A stretch of 9,739 bases of DNA from Microcystis aeruginosa W13-11. GTDB lineage: Bacteria; Cyanobacteriota; Cyanobacteriia; Cyanobacteriales; Microcystaceae. Position numbers and translations under genes: made by a program. Of the stretch, positions 1 through 5,450 are shown one piece after another (the stretch's first letter is position 1; every line of letters starts with the position of its first letter). The DNA lies in contig JAADBR010000153.1 of NCBI GenBank assembly GCA_009995705.1, forward strand, positions 1 through 9,739, read 5' to 3'. The notes beneath the pieces were generated by a model. It saw nothing but the letters and a program-made list of their open reading frames with translations. It had not been told where the DNA came from and did not search any database.

Positions 1-276
1 TTTCCCCCCAATGCTTTCGGACTGTACGATATGCACGGCAATGTCCGGGAGTGGTGCGCCGATACTTGGCACGATAACTATGACGGCGCGCCGACGGATG
101 GCAGTGTCTGGATAGAAAATGGTAATAATAATCGTTCTCCTCTGCGGGGCGGTTCCTGGGGCTACAATCCTACTTACTGCCGTTCCGCGATTCGCTACGA
201 CTACTACTTCCGCCGCGTCAACCGCATCAACAATTACGGTTTTCGGGTGGTGTACGGTACCCGGAGGACTTTGTAG
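1..276 (+). CDS. FGE-sulfatase / C-type-lectin-fold protein, C-terminal part (5' end outside window)
   Basis: The reading frame is open from base 1 to the TAG at 274-276 and shows the C-terminal end of the formylglycine-generating-enzyme-like (FGE-sulfatase) fold. The order is FGLYDMHGNVREWCADTW, then a loop with D/N residues, then LRGGSW, CRSAIR and GFRVV. This end of the fold is well conserved, so the family call is firm. The protein is probably not a true sulfatase-activating enzyme: many cyanobacterial members are fused to other domains or act as ligand-binding displays. The last about 40 residues are rich in Tyr, Asn and Arg and look like a retroelement-diversified surface (see the variable-repeat entry). 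The N-terminus and any fused domain lie upstream of the window. The gene converges on aspS, 66 bases from its stop. Confidence 0.85.
   Translation, partial: FPPNAFGLYDMHGNVREWCADTWHDNYDGAPTDGSVWIENGNNNRSPLRGGSWGYNPTYCRSAIRYDYYFRRVNRINNYGFRVVYGTRRTL
145..276 (+). other. Candidate variable repeat (VR) of a diversity-generating retroelement
   Basis: From 160 to 237, 25 of 26 codons end in C or T, mostly C, while their first two bases vary freely: TAC, GAC, TTC, CGC, GTC, ATC, ACT and ATT, with AAC and AAT left unchanged in places. This is what adenine-specific mutagenesis of AAC/AAT codons in a template repeat produces. The flanks RGGSW (145-159) and GFRVV (238-252) are the fixed edges usual in lectin-fold targets. 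The gene ends directly after the repeat, as in known targets. The VR boundaries are approximate because the template is not in the window. No reverse transcriptase, Avd-like gene or second copy of this sequence is seen nearby, so mutagenesis would have to come from elsewhere in the genome or no longer occur. Confidence 0.7.
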
Positions 277-318
277 CAGAAAAGAATTTAACTTAGTGTC
301 AACAGACTTTTAAAAATT

Positions 319-337
319 AGGTGGGCAATGCCCACCT
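319..337. terminator. Hairpin between convergent genes, likely terminator of aspS
   Basis: AGGTGGGCA at 319-327 is the exact reverse complement of TGCCCACCT at 329-337, giving a strong G/C-rich stem with a very small loop (about 7 bp and 3 bases when folded). Read on the minus strand, the stem is followed by AATTTTTAAAA, a fair T-run, so it fits a rho-independent terminator for aspS, whose stop is 6 bases before the stem. Read on the plus strand the following TTAATCTT is weak, so termination of the first gene is less certain. The same G/C palindrome type is common between cyanobacterial genes, so it may also be a dispersed repeat. Confidence 0.6.
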
Positions 338-342
338 TAATC

Positions 343-2067
343 TTAGGATGGCGGTTTGTAGGTAGAAGCAACGGATAATTCCTTTAATTGCTTGGCTGCC
401 ACCGTTGAAGGTGCAGAAGTGAGTAAACAACTAGCTTGCTGGGTTTTCGGGAAAGCAATCACATCGCGAATCGATTCTTCTCGGGCTAACAACATCACCA
501 AGCGATCTAAACCGTAGGCGATGCCACCGTGGGGAGGGGTTCCGTATTCAAAAGCTTCTAACAAAAAGCCGAATTTATTATCGGCTTCCTCTGGGGATAG
601 ACCGATGGTAGCGAAGACTTTTTCCTGTACTTCCCGTTGATAGATCCGCAAACTGCCGCCACCGATTTCAATACCATTAAAAATCATATCGTAGGCTAGG
701 GCGCGAGCCTGGGCTAGATCGTCTAAATCTTCGGGATTCGGGAAATCCGTCACCCAGAGGAGGTTGATTTTCTCAGGATCAATTAATCCCAATTGTTCCC
801 CTAAAACTAAGCGTAGGCGGGATAGGGATTTATTGACTATATCGGTATCTCCTGCCCCAAATAAGAGCAGATGTCCCGGTTTTGCGCCAGTCTTGTCGAT
901 TAAAGCCTGTTTTTGTGCCTCTGTCAGGTTATCTTTAATTGCACCAATGGTATCAAAATCGTAGTCTTCGCGCACGCGGATATAGGCGATTCCTTTGGCG
1001 CCGGCATCGGTGGCTTCTTTGAATAAATCCCCACCCGGTTTGATTCTAACGTTAGAAATCGCCTCGTTACCGTTGGGAATCGGTAAAACTTTCACTGTCC
1101 CGCCACTAGCGATCGCACCTGAAAACACCTTAAATCCCGAATCGGCAAAAATCTCCGCCACATTGACCAATTCCAAGCCAAAACGGGTATCAGGGCGATC
1201 GATCCCATAGCGATCCATAGCCTCAGCATAGGTTAAACGGGGCAGGGGCAGGCTTATATCAATATTTTTGACTTTTTTGAAGATATGAGCAATTAAAGCC
1301 TCATTGAGGGCTAAAATCTCGCTTAAGGAGAGAAAACTCATCTCCATATCCAACTGAGTAAATTCCGGTTGACGATCAGCGCGTAGATCTTCATCCCGGA
1401 AACAGCGGGCGATTTGATAGTAGCGATCCATTCCCGACACCATTAATAATTGCTTAAATAATTGCGGTGATTGGGGTAAAGCGTACCATTGGCCGGGGTT
1501 GACACGGGAAGGAACCAGATAATCCCGCGCTCCTTCGGGAGTCGATCGAGTTAAAATTGGTGTTTCCACTTCGATAAAATGCTGTTCATCTTCGAGAAAA
1601 CGGCGCATTTCCTTGACAACTTGGTGACGTAGTTGTAAATTCTGACTCATACGCTCCCGGCGTAGGTCTAGATAGCGGTATCGCAAGCGCACATCTTCCC
1701 GGACCGATTCACTTTCGGAACTGGAGACGACAAAAGGCAGTTGTTTACTAACCCCGTTGAGAATCTCGATGCTAGTGGCGTAAATTTCGATTTCTCCGGT
1801 GGCAATGCGCGGGTTAAGGGATTCGGTAGGCCTTTGACTGACTGTTCCCGTCACCTTGATGACATACTCGTTTCTGACGGTTTCAGCGATGGGGTAGGAA
1901 GCGGGGGTTCGTTGGGGATCACTGACGATCTGGACAATACCACTGCGATCCCGCAGATCAATAAAAATAACGCCACCGTGATCGCGACGGCGATCGACCC
2001 AACCAAAGAGGGTGACACTTTTTTCAATTTTGATCGCGCTAAGGTCGCCACAGTAGTGAGTTCGCAT
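343..2067 (-). CDS. aspS: Aspartyl-tRNA synthetase with an internal deletion of about 21 residues
   Basis: Class II aminoacyl-tRNA synthetase that charges tRNA(Asp), in the cytoplasm. The 574 residues show an N-terminal OB-fold anticodon domain (about 1-110), motif 1 ([21 protein letters not shown], 165-186), the aspartate-binding QSPQ (199-202), motif 2 with FRDED (223-227), the bacterial GAD-type insertion (about 290-420), GGGSLRI (469-475) and motif 3 [13 protein letters not shown] (515-527). The ATG at 2065-2067 has no Shine-Dalgarno but begins right at the conserved N-terminus. The odd point is [13 protein letters not shown] at 437-450. Bacterial homologues have roughly DFPMFEW....LEALHHPFTAP before the next block, so a segment containing the two active-site histidines seems missing, cleanly in frame, at bases 738/739. 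Everything else is intact, and adding 21 residues would give the usual length of about 595. The function of this copy is therefore doubtful. Homologue segments are recalled from memory. Confidence 0.95.
   Translation of the reverse strand: MRTHYCGDLSAIKIEKSVTLFGWVDRRRDHGGVIFIDLRDRSGIVQIVSDPQRTPASYPIAETVRNEYVIKVTGTVSQRPTESLNPRIATGEIEIYATSIEILNGVSKQLPFVVSSSESESVREDVRLRYRYLDLRRERMSQNLQLRHQVVKEMRRFLEDEQHFIEVETPILTRSTPEGARDYLVPSRVNPGQWYALPQSPQLFKQLLMVSGMDRYYQIARCFRDEDLRADRQPEFTQLDMEMSFLSLSEILALNEALIAHIFKKVKNIDISLPLPRLTYAEAMDRYGIDRPDTRFGLELVNVAEIFADSGFKVFSGAIASGGTVKVLPIPNGNEAISNVRIKPGGDLFKEATDAGAKGIAYIRVREDYDFDTIGAIKDNLTEAQKQALIDKTGAKPGHLLLFGAGDTDIVNKSLSRLRLVLGEQLGLIDPEKINLLWVTDFPNPEDLDDLAQARALAYDMIFNGIEIGGGSLRIYQREVQEKVFATIGLSPEEADNKFGFLLEAFEYGTPPHGGIAYGLDRLVMLLAREESIRDVIAFPKTQQASCLLTSAPSTVAAKQLKELSVASTYKPPS
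1109..1116. repeat. HIP1 octamer palindrome
   Basis: GCGATCGC, the highly iterated palindrome of many cyanobacterial genomes, lies inside aspS. Partial versions (GGCGATCG) occur at other places in the window. It supports a cyanobacterial origin. Confidence 0.8.
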
Positions 2068-2101
2068 AGTCTAACTAGAGAATTACTTATATTACGAATG
2101 T

Positions 2102-2107
2102 AGTATA
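2102..2107 (-). promoter_or_regulatory. Possible -10 element for aspS
   Basis: Read on the minus strand the bases are TATACT, five of six matching TATAAT, about 35 bases before the aspS ATG. No convincing -35 box lies 16-18 bases further up, where the sequence is an A/T run. This is a weak prediction. Confidence 0.3.
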
Positions 2108-2245
2108 GAAAGGATGTGGCCAGAAAAAAATCAGACGGCCTTGCTCATTATGCCAGTATTTTGTCGCTCTTGTCCCTTTGTTTAGGGTATTTTTATGGTT
2201 TCCTAAGTAGCTGGTTTTAATTAAATTGAAGATAGATTTTGGGTT

Positions 2246-2280
2246 CGATCCCCCCTGCTCCCCTTGATAAGGGGGGATCG
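2246..2280. repeat. G/C-rich palindromic intergenic repeat
   Basis: CGATCCCCCC (2246-2255) pairs perfectly with GGGGGGATCG (2271-2280) around a 15-base spacer, giving a 10-bp stem. It is followed by a further C-rich stretch (2282-2300, CACCCCCTTAATCCCTCC). This style of C-run/G-run palindrome is typical of dispersed repeats in cyanobacterial intergenic DNA. There is no T-run after it, so it is not a standard terminator. Copy number elsewhere cannot be judged from one window. Confidence 0.6.
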
Positions 2281-2373
2281 GCACCCCCTTAATCCCTCCT
2301 GAATAAGAAGGCATCTGACAATTTTTAACACCTACCTACTTAGTCCTCAGCCATCAGCCTTTCGCAGATCGGC

Positions 2374-2379
2374 TATAAT
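2374..2379 (+). promoter_or_regulatory. Consensus -10 element for the aldolase gene
   Basis: A perfect TATAAT lies 45 bases before the chosen ATG (2425). No TTGACA-like box is found at the usual distance. It lies between AGATC (2366-2370) and GATCT (about 2390-2394), the arms of an imperfect inverted repeat (AGATCGGCT / AGGCTGATCT), which could be an operator in place of a -35 box. The -10 is seen; the operator idea is inference. Confidence 0.45.
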
Positions 2380-2424
2380 CAGCAAGGCTGATCTAGCAGT
2401 TAGCGATTGTCAACGATTAAAATC

Positions 2425-3207
2425 ATGAATTCCTTAGAAAAAAAAATGGTGCAACTGTTAAGAGAACTCAGAGAATACCACCATGTTTCAGGGGTAAAAG
2501 CGGAATTCGAGACGGAAGGAACCCGACTGACGGAAGCGATGCGGTTGAAAGAAATTAGTCTGAAAGCGGGGGTGGATTTTAATCTGAAAATCGCCGGTTG
2601 CGAAGCAATCAGAGATATCTTTGATGCGGTTCATTTAGGAGTTGATCGCTTGATGGCTCCCATGGTAGAAACAGCCTACGCTTTACAAAAATATCTGCGG
2701 GCAGCCAGGAGAGTTTTAGCTGATCAAGGGATGGAAGATGTGGAGTTATTGGTTAATATTGAAACGATTACTGCCTGTGAGAATTTTCAGGAAATGTTGG
2801 CGATTCCAGAGATAAAATCTCTCCATGGTATCGTCATCGGACGGATGGATTTAGCCTGTTCTTTGGGATTAACTCGCCGGGATGTGAATAGCAAGCAAGT
2901 TTTAGATCTGGCTTTACCTTTGGCAAAAAAAGCTAAGGCTGCTGGTTTGACTGTGGCTATTGGGGGTGGGGTGTCACTAGATTCTTTACCGTTTTTCAAA
3001 ATGTTCTGCCAAGGACATTTTGACCGCTTCGAGACGCGCAAAGTTATCTTTAATTGTCCCCAAGCTTTGGATAATTTTAGTTTAGCTTTGTCCAAGGCGA
3101 TCGAGTTTGAATTACTCTGGCTAGAGAATAAAAAAAATTATTATGGTGCTATTGTTCGTGAAGATGACCAGCGTTTAGAAATCCTCCATGATTTACTTTT
3201 TGGTTAA
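2425..3207 (+). CDS. HpcH/HpaI aldolase / citrate lyase family protein
   Basis: A predicted soluble TIM-barrel enzyme of 260 residues in the HpcH/HpaI aldolase-citrate lyase superfamily, which makes or breaks C-C bonds in 2-keto acid or CoA-ester substrates with a divalent metal. Visible motifs are KAEFETEGTRL (25-35), LMAPMVET (76-83), NIETITACENF (111-121) and GIVIGRMDLACSLG (135-148). E113 and D142 sit at about the spacing of the metal-binding Glu and Asp of HpaI. I chose the ATG at 2425 over a TTG 18 bases upstream (2407) because of the better start codon; neither has a Shine-Dalgarno. The substrate cannot be told. The gene stands alone: aspS is divergent, the next plus-strand item is the broken microviridin precursor 91 bases on, and no CoA-transferase or catabolic partner is present. 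Confidence 0.8.
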   Translation: MNSLEKKMVQLLRELREYHHVSGVKAEFETEGTRLTEAMRLKEISLKAGVDFNLKIAGCEAIRDIFDAVHLGVDRLMAPMVETAYALQKYLRAARRVLADQGMEDVELLVNIETITACENFQEMLAIPEIKSLHGIVIGRMDLACSLGLTRRDVNSKQVLDLALPLAKKAKAAGLTVAIGGGVSLDSLPFFKMFCQGHFDRFETRKVIFNCPQALDNFSLALSKAIEFELLWLENKKNYYGAIVREDDQRLEILHDLLFG

Positions 3208-3298
3208 AGATATCGTTCAGTTAGATCGACCACTCAAAACCTAGGATGCAAAGTTATACGGATGTGGACTCTCAAATGATCGGTAAAATTCATTTCTA

Positions 3299-3455
3299 CT
3301 GCGTTCATTAAGCGAACAAAGTAAAGCAATTCCTTTCTTTGCTCGTTTTTTATCTGCGGACCAAGACGAGGCTCCGACTCCCGATTCCCCCCCCCGATTC
3401 TAAACCCGCTCCCGTTTGGACTTGGAAATGGCCTTCTGACTGGGAAGATAGTTAA
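3299..3455 (+). pseudogene. Microviridin-type (graspetide) precursor peptide gene, frameshifted
   Basis: Read from 3299, frame one gives SEQSKAIPFFARFLSADQ, then a P/D-rich linker up to a run of nine C (3387-3395). There it runs out of frame to a TAA at 3401-3403. Removing one C continues directly into DSKPAPVWTWKWPSDWEDS and TAA (3453-3455). PFFARFL is the conserved leader helix by which microviridin precursors bind their two ATP-grasp ligases, and T-x-K-x-P-S-D-W-E-D is the core in which Thr, Ser and Lys are linked to acidic side chains to make a tricyclic protease inhibitor. The repaired peptide is 51 residues, close to the roughly 50 of MdnA. There is no ATG: a CTG at 3299 is in the place expected of the start, after a TAA at 3284-3286. 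No ligase, acetyltransferase or transporter gene is near. Most likely a decayed orphan precursor; a sequencing error in the C run or a slippage switch is possible. Confidence 0.75.
3387..3395 (+). repeat. Poly-C tract (9 C) at the frameshift of the microviridin-like gene
   Basis: Nine consecutive C lie exactly where the leader and core frames part. Eight C (or eleven) would join them. Homopolymers of this length slip during replication and are also prone to sequencing error, so either could explain the break. Confidence 0.85.
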
Positions 3456-3609
3456 TTAATTTAAAGATTGCTTTCAGTAATTCAGACAGAAAACAACTAC
3501 CGCCATAAGTCAAGCAGGAGTAAGGTTTATGGAGGTTTTGTGTTGTATTTAGGGTTGGCTAAACAAGTCAATTGGCTGGTGGAGGCAGCAGTGCTTAGTT
3601 AAGTTAAAA
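3456..3609. other. Intergenic stretch with an imperfect inverted repeat
   Basis: Between the microviridin-like remnant and the convergent membrane-protein gene. CCGCCATAA (3500-3508) and TTATGGAGG (3527-3535) pair at 8 of 9 positions over an 18-base loop, with weaker pairing outward. A short plus-strand frame ending at the TAA of 3600-3602 contains YGGFVLYLGLAKQVN and could be the tail of a lost gene, but I cannot assign it. No clear terminator is seen for either neighbour. Confidence 0.3.
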
Positions 3610-4089
3610 CTACTCTTCAACAATTTCGACTTTTTTGGTAGCAAGAGGTTCTTGGGTGAAAATTTCTACTTCAATAGCCTTTTTCAGGTTAAGTTTTAGA
3701 ACTGGAGAAATTGGCAAACCTTTCACCTCATTGATGAGATATTCTTGAGTTTCTGTTTCACGACGTTTGAGATAGACCGTTTTAAGCAGTGCCTCAATGC
3801 CATAACCCGTCACAATGTCGCCAATAATGGTAGAGAGGCCTAAGACCCCAAGTCCACCAATTAGTCCCAGTGGACCGCCTAACCCCAAAAGTGCGTAAAT
3901 CATAGGATAGGCAGTAGTGCTGGATGCGGCAACAGCAATAATGAAAATAATGCCGGGGAGTCCAAGAGAAGCAAGTTTTTGAACAACTTCATCCAGAGAA
4001 ATTCCCCAGGAGACAAGTTTTTTGTTGATTTCTGCGGGATTAATTCCGAGAAAATCTTGGGGAATGACGGGTGCGGTGGTTTCCGTCAT
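3610..4089 (-). CDS. Small glycine-rich membrane protein, function unknown
   Basis: A protein of 159 residues. A short polar N-terminus (1-40) is followed by two hydrophobic stretches, SLGLPGIIFIIAVAASSTTAYPMIYALLGL (41-70) and GGPLGLIGGLGVLGLSTIIG (71-90), with many glycines. A charged C-terminal tail (105-159) ends in KKVEIVEE. It probably sits in a membrane as a hairpin with a long cytoplasmic tail. The pattern resembles hypothetical cyanobacterial proteins I have seen, but I cannot name a family or function. The frame is open to an ATG at 4233, but the internal ATG at 4087-4089 is chosen because AGGAG lies 8 bases upstream and the extra 48 residues are polar, Cys/His-containing and unlike the rest. 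It is transcribed against its neighbours on both sides. Confidence 0.65.
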   Translation of the reverse strand: MTETTAPVIPQDFLGINPAEINKKLVSWGISLDEVVQKLASLGLPGIIFIIAVAASSTTAYPMIYALLGLGGPLGLIGGLGVLGLSTIIGDIVTGYGIEALLKTVYLKRRETETQEYLINEVKGLPISPVLKLNLKKAIEVEIFTQEPLATKKVEIVEE

Positions 4090-4437
4090 TGATGAGACTC
4101 CTAAAATCACTAAGTTGGATTGATTGGTCGGGATTTCAGTCATATAAAGTCCATGGTAAGGCAAAGGCGTACAATGGCGGCCGTCTAGGGATTCAGATGC
4201 CTGGCAGCACTCTACATCAGTCTTACTGTTCACACAACTTGCAGAAAATCCTCAGTTCTTAAGGAAATAGTCATTTTTGGGCATTATCGGGTTAACCCCT
4301 AGGGCATATCCCAGAGGGAAGCCAGAATGGGCAAGCTGACAATTTAGATTCTGTCTCTCTTGTCAAGTACAATTTATACTAAAATTGATAGGCTTACCCA
4401 TATCGGACAGAGCTATTATTATAACACCGCAAGATTA
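4090..4437. other. Divergent intergenic region before the sulfotransferase cluster
   Basis: These 348 bases lie between the membrane-protein gene (minus) and the first cluster gene (plus). On the plus strand a TATACT at 4375-4380 could be the -10 of the cluster promoter, about 58 bases before the ATG at 4438. A TTGTCA at 4360-4365 is too close to it to be its -35, and no good -35 lies at the right distance. If TATACT is real, a TTG start at 4360 is excluded. I see no repeat or RNA gene here. Confidence 0.4.
4098..4102 (-). promoter_or_regulatory. Ribosome binding site that sets the start of the membrane-protein gene
   Basis: Read on the minus strand, AGGAG is followed by 8 bases and the ATG at 4089. 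It is one of only two good Shine-Dalgarno sequences in the window and argues for the 159-residue protein rather than the 207-residue open frame. Confidence 0.6.
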
Positions 4438-5151
4438 ATGTTAATATCCTACAGTCATCAGTTCATTTTTTTTCATGTCACAAAAGCTGCGGGGACAAGC
4501 GTTAAAGCGGTCTTAGAACCTTATGCTCAACAACCTGAAAAATTCAAAATTAATCGTCCTCCCAGAATGTTAGGAGAGCAAATCAATCCCCTGTATGAAA
4601 TGTGGGAATCCTCTCTTTGGCACGCTAAAGCCAGAGATATGCAAAAAGAACTGTCAGAGGAAGTATATAATAATTTTTATAAATTTTCTTTTGTCAGAAA
4701 CCCTTGGGATTGGCAGGTATCCTATTATCATTTTATTCTTAAGCAGAAAGATCATGTTAGATATGAATTAGTTAAATCTCTGGCTGGTTTTGAAGAATAC
4801 TTAGAATGGGTTATTAGTACAAAAAATCCCTTTCCCAAAGGAGCAACTAAACTACAAAAAGATCTTATTACTGACTTAGAAGGCAGAATCATAGTTGACT
4901 TTGTTGGTAGATATGAAACTTTGGAAGCTGATTTTGATCGGGTGTGTCAAAGGCTGAATATTAAAGCTTCTCTGCCCTGTTTAAACAAGTCAAAACATCG
5001 TGATTATCGAGAATATTACAACAATAGAACCAGAAAATTAGTAGAAAAACACTTTCAGGATGACATCGCCTTATTTGGCTACACATTTGATGGTTATCAA
5101 TCCCAAATTGCGGCGGAAAAAATTTTCGTCACAGCTGCCGGGGGTTATTGA
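4438..5151 (+). CDS. Sulfotransferase, Sulfotransfer_2-like
   Basis: A predicted PAPS-dependent sulfotransferase of 237 residues, which would move a sulfuryl group from PAPS to a hydroxyl or amine of a carbohydrate or small molecule. The protein begins MLISYSHQFIFFHVTKAAGTS; the K-A-A-G-T-S part (16-21) is the 5'-phosphosulfate loop, here HVTK rather than the common HIPK. FVRNPWDWQVSYY (85-97) is the 3'-phosphate loop and very typical. H62 in the LWHAKA segment is a candidate catalytic base. The C-terminus DIALFGYTF is usual for the family. The ATG at 4438 fits the family N-terminus, where homologues start just before the first strand; a TTG at 4360 would add 26 residues of no recognisable similarity. 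It is the first of five co-directional genes; the next start is 299 bases on. The acceptor is unknown. Confidence 0.85.
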   Translation: MLISYSHQFIFFHVTKAAGTSVKAVLEPYAQQPEKFKINRPPRMLGEQINPLYEMWESSLWHAKARDMQKELSEEVYNNFYKFSFVRNPWDWQVSYYHFILKQKDHVRYELVKSLAGFEEYLEWVISTKNPFPKGATKLQKDLITDLEGRIIVDFVGRYETLEADFDRVCQRLNIKASLPCLNKSKHRDYREYYNNRTRKLVEKHFQDDIALFGYTFDGYQSQIAAEKIFVTAAGGY

Positions 5152-5450
5152 GAGTTGGCAAAAATGGCTCTTCGGTTTGTGTTATGCAACGGACGGAGGT
5201 TATAAGGGATGGAACCCTTATGTAGAAAGGCATTTAGCGATTTTTGTTAATTGTTTTTGCTCTAGGAGCGAACTAAGTCAATTAAGTCTCTTGCCAGATA
5301 AGGACTTAGTCGATTTATGCCCCCCTATCGAATCATGCCAAGTAGCGAAGAACCACAAAAATTTAGCTAAACCAATTTTCTGCCTCGGGGTTCAAAAGCA
5401 GCGTCTATGTGAGGTATTCTAACAATAGTCCATTGACAAGACAAAATCTA
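5152..5450 (+). other. Non-coding gap between sulfotransferase and ThDP-enzyme genes
   Basis: Nearly 300 bases without a credible gene. An overlapping 120-codon frame (5060-5422) mostly shadows the sulfotransferase end and has no family resemblance. A 7-bp hairpin, ATAAGGG (5202-5208) with CCCTTAT (5215-5221), has no T-run after it and could be a processing or attenuation site. I see no good promoter; one could be present, since the gap is large for an operon. Confidence 0.4.
5202..5221 (+). other. Short perfect hairpin
   Basis: ATAAGGG, six loop bases, CCCTTAT; two G-T wobble pairs could extend the stem. It lies 51 bases after the sulfotransferase stop. Lack of a T-run speaks against a rho-independent terminator. 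Confidence 0.35.

Larger units (their letters stand above)
2068..2424. other. Divergent intergenic region between aspS and the aldolase gene
   Basis: These 357 bases separate two divergently transcribed genes and should hold both promoters. A TATACT on the minus strand (2102-2107) could serve aspS and a TATAAT on the plus strand (2374-2379) the aldolase. A palindromic repeat sits at 2246-2280. A 75-codon minus-strand frame (2087-2314) runs through that repeat, reads as low-complexity translation of it and matches no family I know, so I do not call it a gene. Confidence 0.6.

Noticed and set aside
1..276. Genuine formylglycine-generating enzyme for sulfatases, linked in function to the sulfotransferases
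   Set aside because: The C-terminus has a hypervariable Tyr/Asn/Arg-rich stretch instead of a conserved catalytic end, aspS and other genes lie between, and no sulfatase gene is present.
1741..2103. 120-codon plus-strand frame over the aspS 5' end
   Set aside because: It lies antisense inside the well-conserved aspS coding region and has no similarity of its own.
2087..2314. 75-codon open frame on the minus strand upstream of aspS
   Set aside because: It runs through a palindromic G/C repeat and an A/T-rich promoter region, has no Shine-Dalgarno and resembles no family; taken as chance.
3246..3311. Short frame from the ATG at 3246 as the missing start of the microviridin-like gene
   Set aside because: It is in another frame and stops at about 3311 without leader-like residues; a second frameshift would be needed. 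The CTG at 3299 fits the leader length better.
4090..4233. N-terminal extension of the membrane protein to the ATG at 4233
   Set aside because: The internal ATG at 4089 has AGGAG at the right distance; the extension is polar and does not look like part of the protein.
5060..5422. 120-codon frame overlapping the sulfotransferase end and the following gap
   Set aside because: A third of it shadows the sulfotransferase in another frame and the remainder has no recognisable domain or ribosome binding site.
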